Origin: Ficedula albicollis
Taxonomy: Eukaryota; Chordata; Aves; Passeriformes; Muscicapidae
Direction: 5' to 3'
Assembly (NCBI RefSeq): GCF_000247815.1
Contig: NC_021677.1
Location: 47,218,864 to 47,282,863 of the forward strand
Length of the DNA: 64,000 bases
A program made the translations under genes and the position numbers. Of this stretch, positions 11,833 through 24,965 are shown piece by piece (the stretch's first letter is position 1; each line of letters begins with the position of its first letter). Under the pieces are notes generated by a model. The model saw only the letters and a program-made list of their open reading frames with translations, ran no database searches and was not told the DNA's origin.

Positions 11833-13157
11833 CTGTATATAAACATAGAATTTGACAACATTCCAACTTGGATGAAATAACACCTTAAAATATTATTCAA
11901 TAAAGTTGTTAAAAATCCAAGTTACTTTTTTTTTTTCCTTTCATAGCCTCACTGCCTTATTGTGAGATAGACAGATAGAAATATATATTCATCTGGGAAC
12001 CTCACCACTGATTACTGTAACAACATTCCCTGACAGTTTATTGAAAAAATAAACGTTTTCATGATCAGTAGATAGTTCAAAGGAAAGCAAGGAAAAAGGT
12101 AAGAAGCAACCACCTCAAAAAGAAAAAAAGACAAAATGAAGTTGTTCTCATTGCTACAGTAGTTTCAGTTTCAATTATATTAGGCTACAAGGATAAACTT
12201 TGAAAAAAAATACTTTTTAGCTGGCTCTTGACACCTTAAAACAGGGAGATTAAAAATGAGTAAATCTTGTAACCCTGAAAGCAATACAAAACATAACATT
12301 TTGAACTCCTTTTCAGAAGGGAAACAGCACAAACACATTAAGGCCCACTGTGTGGCCAGAACAGGACTGGTGTTCTGTTCTTGACTCTGACTGGCTTTTC
12401 ATGTGGCTTCTGCAACCCAACTTTCTCCATCTACACTTCTTCCACACCTGCTGCCTAAGCAGCTTTTCCAGAGATTCAAGGTGAACTGGTGAAGGACTGC
12501 ACTAGCTTTTTGAACAACTGAATTCTGCAACGTGAACAAAATCGATAGGAAAACTATTTCACTATTTCAACTTTAGTTACAAAACAAAATTATTTGATTG
12601 AAAGTGTATTTTGTGTCAAATCATTGCTGTTACATCATATGTTGCCTTAAGGTGTGATGTTATATGTAAACTGTGTAGCATTTACCTAAGACAGAGCCAA
12701 AAGAGACAAGAAATATTACATATTGTGTAAGCTTTCTGTAAGTAAAAGCACTATAGCACTGCACTACAAATAAGATGTTAAAACCACCTTCCTTAGTCTG
12801 CTGTCTTTATTTAAAAATATTTTAAAATACTGACTTTTGAACTGCATCTTTGTACAAATTAAAAAAAAAAAAGCCAGCATTTTTATTCAGATACTTCCTT
12901 TCAATTCAGTTGCAGAACATCTGAAACTAGTGTTTGATGCAACAGATTTTGCTATAGGACTGTCGAACTCCTATCACTTTACCTAGAGACCTATTCATTT
13001 ATTTTACTCTTCAGATTACATGACAGCACTCATCTCTGTTCTGTTTCACATAATAAAGGATTATCAGGATACTTCAGAAACTTTAGTTTCCACACATCTT
13101 TCACTAGCATAGACATCATCTTTCATCAGCACAAGTTCACCTTCTAAAATATATATA

Positions 13158-13175
13158 AGCTTTTATATAAAAGCT
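13158..13175. repeat. Perfect 18-bp palindrome
   Basis: AGCTTTTATATAAAAGCT equals its own reverse complement. It is AT-rich and intronic, so chance or a slipped AT tract is possible. Confidence 0.85.
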
Positions 13176-15730
13176 CATTTTAAAAGAAGTAGCATTTCCA
13201 TGTAACAAAAGCCATCTGAATGGTTGAAAGTTATGCCAAAGAATGCCATCAGTTGGCTAAAAAGAAACAATCGCCAGTCAGACAAAAAATAAAAATTGCT
13301 TGTAAAAAGCCCACGTGCTACAGCAGAGCTTGATCATAGAGTGACCAGCTAGTACCTACTAAAGAAAACTCATCTTGTGCAAAAATCTGCATGGAAACAA
13401 CTGTGTGAAAAATCATATTAATTTATACATTTCAAACAGGCAGCCTCAATAGCTGATGACTATTACACCAACTTCATACACTAAGGAAGGACAGAAAGTC
13501 ATTAGGCCAGATTTCAAGACAACCTCCAAATTCATACAAAGCTGGATACATTCAGAACCTTTGGAAAGCCAAAATACATATCATTCAGCAATAGCACATT
13601 CCAAATATTTTAGAGAACCAAAACCAGTCCACTAGAATCCCAACTTTAAGTCTTCTGGTCTAAGTAGGTATTTCTCATGAATGGAGTTCTCCCTCAAAGA
13701 CTGTATTGCAAAGTCACAAATGTGTCCTTATAAAAAGATTTTTAAAAGAAAAACAACAAACAAACAAACAAAAACAAACCCAACCAAACAAAGCAGACTT
13801 GCCAAAAAACTGAAATGCTCCCTGCAAAACTGTTCAAAAAGAGTTATGAGCAAGAACTTGTCAGCTTGAAACCTTATTTTCCCAGTGCAGATGAAACACA
13901 TACTACGTAGTAGAACTTCAAATCACAATAACTTCATTATATTTTAGGAATTGGCATTTTTCCATATGAAGTTTTTCTTTTGATGCGTTACAAGAACAAT
14001 AACAAAACAACTTAAGAAAACGCACGTGACTTTCGTAAGCCCTTGAACACTTTGTGACAGGTTGCTTTTAGTTACCATTACACTTTTTAAACATCTGCAA
14101 GAGATTGGAACTTGTGACTGAAGTTCTACTGTATCATGGAAAAAGCAGTAAGAAAAAAAGCAGTTAAAATACTGAATTAGCTTTTGCTTCATAAAGCATT
14201 TAACAGTGATCCACTGCACACATCAACACAAACACAAAACAGATTTGTAAAGCATTTTCTACGTGAAATTTACTAAAAACAGACCTCAAACTACAATCTA
14301 AATCACTCTAAAATTCAGTTAAATGCTTTTAGAGACAAGAAATGAAGCAAAATATACCATGAATAATATGGTAGATCTCCACACACGCTGCTTTTAGCAA
14401 AGTACATTTCCTGTATTTGTTAACAGTTTGTAACATTGAGAAGAGTGGTGGCTATTCTGGCACCAGACTGGAAGACACACATCATTTACCTGCTTTCCAT
14501 TATGGTGTGCTTTCATGTCAGCAGCTCTCACTGTGCTGATTGAATGCCAGAGCAAGCAGGCACATTAACTCGGACAGCAATGTCCCACAGTGTCTGTAAA
14601 CGACTTTGAGATCCCTTCCTCTCACAGGACAAGGAATTTTAAGGTGCACTAACACTCACTTGGAACTGACACATTTTCAGTGATTTCAGACAAGACAAAG
14701 ACAGCCCACAGATGGACACTGATAGTTACACACATGTGTGTTTATACGACTGCCTCCTGTTACAACATGCTCATATCAACTTCTTTGAATTGTATCTTCC
14801 TCATTTTTAAACACACACAAAAAGTAGAAAAGAATGAAAGAAACTGCTCAACAAGAAGCAGTCTATGAATGATATTAGGATAAAAACCCCAAACACTATT
14901 CATTATAACAAAATTAGTGAGATCTAGTCATTATATACTCAAAACAGACTAAAAAAGGAATGTTTTAAAATTAACCTTAGAAAGCTTGATAAGATTAATT
15001 TATTCTGTAGTTACAGCATGCTTTGGTGATATCTTCTCCATTAGCAAGAAGGGCGTTGTTTGTCAGGCATTTCCTTTAAGTTTCTCAATCAAAACCCCCA
15101 AATATTTAATCCACCACTGCCTTTTAATGATTAAAATTTAATTAGAATAAATTTTTGCGCACTGAGCTATACCAAACCTCATCTGCTCTGCAATTTGGTG
15201 GCTAAATTTTCAATATTTCTCCCATTCAAGAGAGAAAAGCATATCTAGAACCATGTTGGTGAATGGGCTGAGTTACTTACACTACCCTATTACTTCATTG
15301 CTGAGACTTACTGTATCAATTTTAAAAATACTCATCTTCTAAAAGGAGAGAAATCAATAACAATGAAATCTACAGAGCTTGACTAAAGTGATGAAACTGA
15401 CAGTTTTTGGAACTGAGCTACTTCCATCTTCTCTTGTGCTTTCTCTCTCTTCCTGTCTGTATTTATAAACAGAAGAAGAAATGCAATGTCTGTAAACTCA
15501 TAGGTACACTGTAAGTTTCAAAGTTTGTTTTTTTCTCTCAAAAATTCAAATATGATAGGAAAGAAAGGAATTATTTAAAGATAAAAGTGAAACTCTTAAC
15601 ACGCATGCCAATCAGAACAGTGACATTTCAATAACTTCAGTATAATTGACATGTTTACAAAAAAATACAACTATTAAAATTCACATACTCTAACTAATTA
15701 CTTTTAGCCAATTAAGAGTAATTTATACAG

Positions 15731-15868
15731 TATTAAGGCCAGAAACAACTTCATATTAAAATAAATTACTACATAAACAAAAAGCAAGAAATGTCACAAT
15801 ATTAAGGCCAGAAACAACTTCACATTAAAAGAAATTACTACATAAACAAAAAGCAAGAAATGTGACAA
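15731..15868. repeat. Direct tandem duplication, 2 x 69 bp
   Basis: TATTAAGGCCAGAAACAACT at 15731 recurs at 15800, and both copies end in AAGCAAGAAATGT(C/G)ACAA. A few substitutions separate the copies (TCATATT versus TCACATT, AATAAATT versus AAGAAATT), so it is not a pure assembly copy. Confidence 0.92.
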
Positions 15869-16732
15869 ATCAAGAGATTAATTCTTCAGCAGTAAAAGAA
15901 CATCCTAATACCGAGGTATGCCATTTACCATACTGCTTTATATACCCCTACAAAGATGAAAACACAAAAATTTTAAAAGGACTGCAATTCTATGACTCAC
16001 TTCCATAACTTTATTAACAGTATGACCAAATGGACAAGACTACACACTCTGCACAATGGATGGTGATTTGGGTGGTTGTGACTAATATCTGTGTCTGTTT
16101 TCCATCAGGTTTAAAAGAGTGGAGAAGTATAACTTAATCCACAATTAGAAAAAACATCCTGGTAAGCGTTTGGATATCTATCTATGAGAGGCAACATAGT
16201 TGCAACTTCAGACAGATCTGTTTTCCCTCTCTTCCTTTCGTACTTACATTTGTACACCCATAATACTATATAATTTTCACAAAACATTAATTGACACTGG
16301 GCATTATTTTCTGAATAAAATGTAGAAAATCCCTAATATGCTGCCAGAATCTAAACTACTCTTTTTTCTTCTTTTTTGTTTAAAGTCTACTTAAAAAAGT
16401 TATCATGGAATACTTCTCATTCTATCCATTATTACCTCATGCAGAAAGAACAATGCCAGATATCTCAAATTTGCTTCAGAAGATCATGTTTGCTTGATGC
16501 TTGAAAGTTCTTAACAGATGTTTGAGCTTATAAATAAAATATCTTCAGTGTGCCATTAGAGCTACACAAGCCTAAGTATTCAAAAGAGCCCAATCAAGCA
16601 GCAATTCTGGCATTCATGCATTTAAAATGAAAACACTTGCTGCCTAGACTGCAGTTCCACTTGTAGTTAGTCCATCTAATGGTTCAGGACCTGAAGAAGA
16701 TCTCATCCTCCCCATTCTCATCTCTTAGTGAT

Positions 16733-16848
16733 TGCTCCCTTTTCCTAACCTTCTTTCTTCTTGGTATCTTCCTACTCTCAATTGCATGCTTGTTCCCTTT
16801 TCCTAACATTCTTGCTTCTTGGTATCTTCCTACTCTCAATTGCATGGT
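16733..16848. repeat. Direct tandem duplication, 2 x 58 bp
   Basis: CTTGGTATCTTCCTACTCTC with AATTGCATG occurs twice, spaced 58 bp, each preceded by TT(C)CCTTTTCCTAAC. Copies differ at several positions, for example AACCTTCTTTC versus AACATTCTTGC. Confidence 0.88.
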
Positions 16849-19800
16849 CCTCTCTTTTCTGACAGCCACATCAGCCATTATCACACCTTCCAGGGAATCA
16901 ATTCTTCTCATCAGAATGACAGAAAGCTATGATTTCCTTGACAACAAAACAACTCCACAGAAGAACCAAAAAAGCACCTGTACCAGCAAAAAGCAAACAA
17001 GGAAAACACACACTAGGAGGGTAAGGAGGAGGGTAGGTCTGGGGAAAATGACAATAGGCAACTCCTCTGTCAGTGGAAAAAACAAAAGTATTAAGCAGAA
17101 CAGTAAAGTGAGCATTTTGAGGGGAGCAGGGCAAGTGTATGAAATATTAACTCCCCTATTTGAGAATCCAAGACCACTTTGTTTGCCAGCCATCACAACT
17201 CAACATAAAACCAAAATCTTCAATCTGATATTTGCAAAGGCAATCAACAGCCACTGTCAGCAAGACATGCAGTACATGGGCTAAAAAATGCCAAGTATCG
17301 TCTTGGAAAAAGTGAGCTGGAGTCAGAATTCCAACTACATATTATTAAGAGTATCAGTCTTGAACATCAACTCAGATACTAAAATCACTCTCTCACTGTT
17401 CTTTGTACAACTAGTTATTACCAAAGTTGATAAGGTTTTGAATAAAAGTGATTCCTTCATTTTTATATCCACCTTAGTCTCCCATGTAGCACTGTCAGGT
17501 ACCCTATCTGTAACTTCAAAATGAAATCTTATTTTAAACGCGTGAAGTTAAGACACAGTTCTGAGCAATACACATACAGTAAGGTTTGAAAGAGAAAACA
17601 TTCATTATGGATGATTTTATCTTGAATATCTGAGGGAATAATAATTTCCTCTCATGTTCAAATAAAGTTTTTTCAATGAAAACTAACAGGTAAGAACAGT
17701 ATTGGAAACAATGAGGAAAGCATCTAATATGACAGACAAAAAAGTATCCTTTGAAAACTTATTTTTGCTAGAAATCACAAAGAAATTATTTTTGTTTCTA
17801 TTTTGACTATACACTTTCCTTAGCTTCCTTACCATACAAATATGAAAGCAGGTATATAGAGAACAAAGCTGTGTTGAAAACGGCAACAGAAGTGATTTTG
17901 TTTGTTTTCCAATATACAGCAGTGATATTTTACATATAAGAAACATGATACTTTGTAGGATTTCAATGCTCTCATTTTACTTTCTATTCTTTATTTAAAC
18001 ACCAACTTGTTTTGAGATTGATGTAGGATGTGTAACAGGATCTCAAGAGATGCAGAGTGATGGGCATCTAGCGCTATATTCTAATACAGCAGAGACCTGA
18101 TCTTAGAGGATCTTCATGTGCATTTATGTCAATCATTTACATAAATCCTTCTCTCATAGATTTCATTATTGTAAAATCCCTAGCTGTGACCACTGTATGG
18201 ATATACATGTGGAACGGAAGCACCTACAGACAGCCTCCCATCCCATCACTGTTCCTCTATTACCAGAAAGAGCATAATATTCTCATGCTATTTCTGTTAT
18301 ATGCTATAGTGAAAAGAGAAAAACAGATAAAAGAAATTCTACACAGATAAGTCCCATACTCTAAGGAAAGCTTTTATTGTGCTTGTCAAACATTTAAAGT
18401 CAATATAAATCAATTATCTGAATTACATGAAAAAAATGAGAAAAACTGGTTTATTATTTTTATTCATTTTTTTCAGGGATAATTTTCTATGGAGAAAAAG
18501 CCACTCTGTAAGAAACAACTTGCTGGAAGAGATTAGGAATGTCTTGCTTCACTATGACTCTGCCAGCACAGGTAATGGCCCCATAAGGAGAACAGATCAT
18601 CTCTGGGATCCTTAGGTTTTGACTGAGTATGTGAACCATGATGGAGACTAGACCAACTGCAGTCTGGATCCTGAGCAATATCCTTGGAAGGGGTATAAAA
18701 TAAAGGAGAAGCCAAAAAATAGCTCTGAAAACTAGGTAAGTCTGTTTTTCACATGATGGCCTCCTGACTTTAGACTTCAACCAGAATGCCATTTTGCTTC
18801 AAGAGCATACATTTCCAGTATATTTGTGAACATTACTACGTCAAAAATAAAAACCATAAATCAGACAAAATTAACTGGTAAATCTCACAACACAGCAAAT
18901 ACTAGGACAGAAGAAACACTGGGTACCTAAACAGCTGTCCTTTCTCAGGGGCATTCTTTCAAAATAGCTACGTTAAATCCCAATGTCAAAGTTCCTGTGC
19001 TCACAGCTTTCCTTGGAAAAATATCAAGACTTTGAACTCCTTCCATATGATATTACAAAGCAACTACTCTACAAGTTATGTAATCAGCCTGAAGGCATGT
19101 AAAGTTACACATTTCAGAACGTTTTTAAAAAAACACAAACCCTACTTTAACTTTTAGAGTAACTTCCTCAACTTCTTTGTTACACATTTCCAAGCTGCAA
19201 TGTTCCTCATCTCCCAAGTGAAAAAGGATATGTAGTTTGTTTCTTTAATAAAATTCCATACGCTTCAGAAGAAACCATTAATTTCAGTTTTGAGTCTTAT
19301 TAGCACTAAAGTAACACTTTTCTGGTTCAGACTATTTCCACTTCAACTTTTTTTTTAGCTAATTGCATTTCCATGTATTTTCAAAATAGCACCACTTAGC
19401 AGAAAGGCTAAGTTAAGTTTCAAGCACTTCTTAGTTTTTTATACAAGATAATGCATACCTGAAAGATAATCACTTAATCCTCTACAAAATCTTGATTACT
19501 CAACTTAAAAGAAAGTCTCTGTACAGTTAATAAATGAAACGGAAATTTGAAGTAGATCAACCAACTTTATGGGTAGGCAGCAATAGTCCCTATGTTACTG
19601 TTGAAATTATGGTCTTCCAGCTCATATAAAAGTTATCTCACTCTCTTTTCTGGTTTGAACTTGACACATATGTACAAAAATGATTTTAGATTACATTCAA
19701 ACTGAAGTATGTTGCAAAGCTTACTGGAAAGATCTCAAAGCTACTTTCTATAAACCTAACATCAGGAGGGATGACACATTTAAAAATGAACAGAACATCC

Positions 19801-20360
19801 TTAAAATAGATTTATTAAAAAGCAGGCTATAATTTATCCCTATTAGAAAAAGTATATAGTTGAAGTTCTCTTCAGTTCTGGTAAACCCAAGTTAAAAAAT
19901 GAAAAAAATTAAAAAGCAATCCCTAAAAGCAGCCACATAACAAGCAGCCTGGAACAATGACCATATTAGGAAATACTGAAAGAACTCTGACTCCGAATTA
20001 AGGAAGGAAAGTAAAGGATGCAACAGCAGGAATATGTAAAATAATAATTGTCACAGAGCTATTTTTCCTAATACCTTGCCTCATATCATACCACAAAAAA
20101 AGTACCACTGGCCAACGGAACTAGAAGAAATTCAAAATTCTATATATAATGTGCAATTAGCTTATAATCTGCAAGAGTTTATCACTGTACTAAAGACTAA
20201 AAAAAAGTCAAAAGCCAAACAAATAAACAAAAAAAAACAGTTTGTGTAGGAGTTAACAAGATCATCAACAACTTCAATGTGAAGAATTAAAACGTACATG
20301 GAATAAAATCACCTTTCAAAGCTCACACCAGACCAGCTGATATGGTCTAGGAAAAACACT

Positions 20361-20388
20361 CCTGTCTGGATATTCCTGTCTGGATATT
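20361..20388. repeat. Direct tandem duplication, 2 x 14 bp
   Basis: CCTGTCTGGATATT is repeated twice with no spacer and no mismatch. Confidence 0.9.
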
Positions 20389-21697
20389 CCTTAACAATCC
20401 ACTGCATGACTTCCGTGCAATTGCTTTTTGCTTTCTTCATTAATTGCAATCTGCTATGTCTACTGCTGGTTGCTTTTACACAAAACATGTCAGATTAAAT
20501 GCACCATTTCCATCCCTGGCCTTCAATCAAACTTCTTCTAAATGTGGACTTCTTAGCTTATTCCTAACCATGACAGCCACTGGGATTTTTTCAGTAACTG
20601 TATTTTATTTCTTTTTTGTGCAGACATGAAGACAGAGATCTTATTTTTAGCTCTGGTAAATGAAAAAAATTAGCTTTCAGAACATTCCATTCCTTCTGCA
20701 ATTAAATTATGAAAACATAAATAAAGTGTAACTCTCAGATCATGTTATTGCAACACTACTTCAATACTTTACGAAAGAGATTTCAAATGTGTAGTGATCA
20801 TTTCCATGTTGAAATTCCTGAACAAATTAAAACTCGGATTGCCTTTTTGTACCCTACCTTCAGCACTTTAAAATCTCTAATGCTTTACAGACACTGCATG
20901 ATTTCCTTCATCTCCAGTTTATGTATTTGAAAAAACAAGAAATATTTTTGGTATGAAACATAGTCCTATCAAGAGTTCCATATTTCAATAAAATCGTATT
21001 TTCCTAATGAAATAAGAAGCCCCAGAAACAAGTTTTTAAACTATGTGATTTCAACAAATGTCAGAAATGTACTTAAAACCCATTTGTACAGAGTTTTATT
21101 ATTAAAAATGGGGAATTGTATTCTTTTTCTCATTCTGTGTGGTAACTGAATTTATTTTTAGGCTTTTAAGCAAAGCCTTATTAAAATAAATTATAAAGGA
21201 AGTCCCATGCAGAATCTAAAGGGATCTACAGAGCAGGTACAATAAAGATTGTATACTTATATACATACTGTTGATCTTCATGCACATTTATCCTGCAGCA
21301 TAATGTTAAAATAAGTGATAACTGAAGAGATTTGGAAAAAAATTACAAAACCATAATTATAAAAATCAAGAGTTTCAATATGTTGACAATCACTTTTTAA
21401 CAGTGTTCGATAATAAATTTCAAATTGTTAAAGCTTAAAGTACTTTAAGTTTTTACATTTAGTAAGCAAAATTATAAAATGCTTTCTGATTACTACAGTT
21501 TTACTAAACAATTTTCCAATATGTAAAAAAAATACAATATGGGCAGCCTTACTATTTTAATCAAAATTTTACTACTTTATTAATAGGAGATTTCACAATT
21601 ACAGAATCCACAATTGCTAAAAATTATGCCCAGTTAAATCACAAATACAAAACCTAAACAAAAAACCAAACACAATAAAAGAAGACTAAAATCTCAC

Positions 21698-21819
21698 CCA
21701 TTCTTGAAATATAAAACATGTGCTCTTTGAAGTCCTGTTTCCAGGAAAAAACCAAGCTCTTGTTCATGTGCAGTGGGCCCTGGCTTAGGGCTTCTGTTTT
21801 GTATATTGGCATTAATTAC
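21698..21819 (-). CDS. TTC7B: TTC7B coding exon 5
   Basis: The minus strand shows a pyrimidine-rich acceptor ending TTCTCTTAG, then 40 codons, VINANIQNRSPKPGPTAHEQ and ELGFFLETGLQRAHVLYFKN, plus two bases before a GG|GTGAGA donor. No ATG-started frame on this strand covers the exon, so it was found by reading the reverse complement between exons 4 and 6. The polar NIQNRSPKPGPTAHEQ stretch looks like a loop between helices, followed by an amphipathic helix. It corresponds to about residues 193-232. The two overhanging bases are completed by the first base of the 79-nt exon at 11754-11832, across a 9.9-kb intron. Confidence 0.94.
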
Positions 21820-22792
21820 CTAAGAGAACAAAAGAAAAGAGGGGAAAAAAGTGCATTTAGAAAAAAAAAACAACAAAAAAACCCCCAAACAACAAAACAA
21901 ACCAACTTAAAATCAAGGTTTGTGTACTTCTACCTGGAAGCTAATATATAATGTTGGAGAAATCTTTGCCATTTGTAGGTGGTGGCTAGTAGACCATTTC
22001 TAACTTTACCTCCATTGCCACTCAAATATAAACCTTTTTGCTCTTGGCCATACCCTTAGAGATAATTTATTTACCAAGTAGAAATACTGCTAAGCAAAAT
22101 GTTATAATACTTTTTCAGAATTTTTTGTGAAGAATGGTATACAAAAAAGAAGAATATGAAAAAGCATATTTGCAACCTTATTCAGTAGCAGGAGATGATG
22201 ATATTCAAAAACCTAAAACTCCTATTAGGTTAGAAAAGGCTACTGAAGAGACCAGTAAGAAGATTAAAAGCTATCTCCAGAGTGATTACCAAAAAACAAT
22301 TTAGAAATAATTGTATTACATCAGCATTAAAAATGCTGTCAAAACGTAATCAGCTTTCAGTGCACATAGTCCACCAGCCACTACAAGACAATAATAAAAC
22401 AGCAAAAACCCTCAGAAAATAAAAACCCGTATGTATTTTAACAAGTATGAATTACTTTTTCCCCCCATCACACTGGTTTTCTTTCCACTTTCTTCTGTTT
22501 TTCAAGACCCAACTGTCCTAGAACTCCTTCAAAGACAGCTTGCAAGTGACAAGGCCTGAGGCTTGCAAGCAATGGGTCTGAAAAAGAGGATCAGATGGAA
22601 ATTGCAGCTCACTTCACTCGTCAAAGAACAGAGCCCCAAGTGTACTGCATTTTGCAATACAAATGCACCTCAGAGTCTAAATAAAAAGCAATAGTGTATA
22701 ACTCCTAGAAATAAACGGTAACACAAATTTCTTTTAAAAAGGCATTTATATCAATCTTTAAATCTTCAATTTAGAAAATCAGCCCAGCTTAC
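21820..22792 (-). other. TTC7B intron 4
   Basis: 973 bp of AT-rich sequence between two verified exons. I see no repeat, RNA gene or additional exon in it. Confidence 0.88.
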
Positions 22793-22923
22793 CCTTTCTA
22801 TCTCCTGAAGGTACAAGAGAGCAATATCCCCAGCCTTCTCATAGCATGTAACAATTTCTTGCTCACGATCCACATGGAGACTGCTCACCGAGGAAGATAT
22901 TGGCAGCTTCTCAAGACAGAGAC
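22793..22923 (-). CDS. TTC7B: TTC7B coding exon 4
   Basis: The minus strand reads a TCCCAAG acceptor, two bases completing a Gly codon, then 43 codons: LCLEKLPISSSVSSLHVDRE, QEIVTCYEKAGDIALLYLQE, IER. The donor is AGG|GTAAGC. The CYEKAGDIALLYLQEIER segment is an amphipathic TPR helix pair, and GLCLEKLPISSS is a diagnostic TTC7B block by recall. It corresponds to about residues 149-192. An ATG-started frame covering the area runs past the donor into the intron, so the exon ends were set from the splice signals and the phase chain. It exits in phase 0, matching the exon at 21698-21819, only 973 bp downstream. Confidence 0.96.
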
Positions 22924-23574
22924 CTTGGGAGGCAAAAAAAAATTCAACATTAAAAACTAATGTCATATAATATTAAGGCTTAAGACATAGTCTAGGTTAA
23001 GCCCCTTTAGTCAGGAGAAGAAACAAAGGAAATTACGGTATGGTCCCCTAAAACAGACACTAATACATATATAAATGAAAATTACTCCTCCTTAATAATT
23101 TTAAGTCCAGAAGCAGCAATTTCTAAAAGCAATTTTGATGTAAAAGACATTATGACAATCTATCATAAAAAATATATAGTGTCTTTCTATACCAGTTTTA
23201 CATTACTATGTCTTCACTTTTCCAGAGTGATCATAGAAACCAAGGTACAGTGACAAAAGACACTCAAGGTAATATTAGCCTAGTCACTGTGCAAGACAAA
23301 AGCATCTATAAAAAAAAAAAAGTTTTAAAAGTAAACAATGTGTTAGAAAGTGTAATTTTTATATTTAAACTTAGAAGAGGTAGTTCACTCTCCCAAGGGC
23401 ATGTAAGTCTTTTCTGCTCAGGACTTACCCAATAAATATCCTAAGTGGTGCTTTAAAGCAAAAAAAATAAAAAAAAATCTAGGCTTGTCTCAAATAAAAA
23501 TCCAACAACTCTTACTAATCAATACTAACTCCTACACAAGTCACTTCTATTATGGTTATTTTCAAGATAATTAA

Positions 23575-24145
23575 AGTGCTGGACAGGACCTCGAGAATAT
23601 AAATCCATTTATCTGATGTAGGAATCAACCAACCCCTGACACTTGTCTAACCTGTTCTCAAAAGTTTCTGACAATAGGGATGCTCTGGCCTTCATATGCA
23701 AATTACCATAGAGCTCAACTATTCTCACAAATATTATCTTTTCCTAGTTCTTAAATCTCTCTCTCTCTAGATTAATTACTTTGATTCATCCTCACACAGA
23801 GGTTATTCTGTTCTTCACAAAACTGCAAGTTAGAGCATTGTGCCAATAATGACAAGGTCATGGGTCCAATCCTCCTATGGGCCATTCATGTACAAGTTGA
23901 AGAATCATGTACATGATCCTTCTGGAGGATCCTGATCCCTTCCAACTCAAAATATTCTTCAATTCATCGAGAGAGACATGCTCACAACAAAATAGTCTAT
24001 TCTCATCAATTTCTCTCCCCATGACAACTTCCTTGACAACTAATCATTTTTATCTCCTCTAGACACTCCAACTGCCTTGAGTCCCTGTGCAAAATGGGGT
24101 ACATGGCTTCACTTAGTGGCCTCAACAGCACTGAGCAGAGAAGAT
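23575..24145 (-). mobile_element. Old CR1/L3-like LINE 3' region, interrupted by a SINE
   Basis: Reading the plus strand, blocks follow the order of the reversed CR1/L3 3' region. First come GGACAGGACCTCGAGAATAT and CACTTGTCTAACCTGTTCTC. Then come TAGACACTCCAACTGCCTTG and GTGGCCTCAACAGCACTGAG, the last two matching the usual 'agacactccaattg...gatgtggcctcaccagtgctga'. The element is heavily diverged. The SINE at 23823-23967 interrupts it, so the LINE is older. Confidence 0.6.
23823..23967 (+). mobile_element. tRNA-derived SINE with CR1-like tail (TguSINE1-like)
   Basis: A tRNA-Ile-like head is readable: a TTAGAGCATTGTGCCAATAA segment (A-box and anticodon-arm region), AAGGTCATGGGTCCAATCC (B box, T arm) and TATGGGCCATTCATG (acceptor end). 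A CR1-like tail follows: GATCCTGATCCCTTCCAACT then CAAAATATTCTTCAATTC. This arrangement is that of the songbird SINE that borrows the CR1 3' end for mobilisation. A small internal duplication-like segment (AATCATGTACATGATCC) sits between head and tail. The copy is degenerate and is not a functional tRNA gene. Confidence 0.8.
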
Positions 24146-24646
24146 TAAAGACTTCTTGGTTTTCATAAGGGATACTTTTTAAAAAAATATTAAAAATCAG
24201 CTAACTTTGGTGCCTTCCCTTACATATTAGTAAAACTATCTTCTATTTATGATGCACAACAGACCATCAGCTCATATCCATCAAGCCAACTATTTCGTCT
24301 TATATTTACTTGAATAATTAATTGCATTTGAGGTAGCACTTTCCACATGTTAAGAGATTTACTTCAGGTCATTCTTCCTGTTTGTCAGCAGTAAACGCTA
24401 GTCCTAAAGTGACTTCAACTGCTCCCTCATTAATACAATCCACAATTTAAATTACGTATTCTCTATTCATCGCTGAAAGTTTTGAGAATCCATTGCTGGA
24501 GAAACTAAAACCAAAACACAACAAAACACATAGTTATATATTGGGCACATGTCCGTAGAATGCTAAGTAGTACAAATCCAGTTTGGAGAACAGTTTATCA
24601 AAGGATTTCTGTAAATCAATACGTTTCATTACAATTACAAAAAAAA

Positions 24647-24965
24647 AGCCCACAAAAAACAACTTGGGAAGACACATCTACATAACATGGAGTTTACTTA
24701 TTGATAAACTCAGAACTGTGAAATATCTGTGGCCTCCAGATTATTTCAGAACATCTATTAAGCTTCAATCTCTGTAAAGCCCACAAAAAACAATTTGGGA
24801 AGACACATCTACATAACATGGAGTTTACTTATAAGCCCACAAAAAACAACTTGGGAAGACACATCTACATAACATGGAGTTTACTTATTGATAAACTCAG
24901 AACTGTGAAATATCTGTGGCCTCCAGATTATTTCAGAACATCCATTAAGCTTCAATCTCTGTAAA
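24647..24965. repeat. Nested triplication: 131 + 56 + 131 bp direct repeats
   Basis: AGCCCACAAAAAACAACTTG begins at 24647, again (with AATTTG) at 24778, and again at 24834. The first and third copies are full length (to AAGCTTCAATCTCTGTAAA). The middle one stops after GGAGTTTACTTAT and restarts. The full copies differ by about one base (CATCTATT versus CATCCATT). Confidence 0.93.

Larger units (their letters stand above)
11833..21697 (-). other. TTC7B intron 5
   Basis: 9.9 kb of AT-rich sequence with no readable exon and no clear interspersed repeat. It contains three direct tandem duplications (15731-15868, 16733-16848, 20361-20388) and an 18-bp palindrome (13158-13175). The 201-codon plus-strand frame at 16679-17284 runs through one of the duplications and shows no domain; I treat it as chance. 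Confidence 0.85.

Noticed and set aside
16679..17284. 201-codon plus-strand ORF
   Set aside because: Lies in TTC7B intron 5, runs through a 58-bp tandem duplication, has low-complexity Lys/Thr-rich composition and no recognisable domain.
23823..23900. Possible functional tRNA gene (A and B boxes)
   Set aside because: Stem pairing is degraded and a CR1-like tail follows; it is the head of a SINE.
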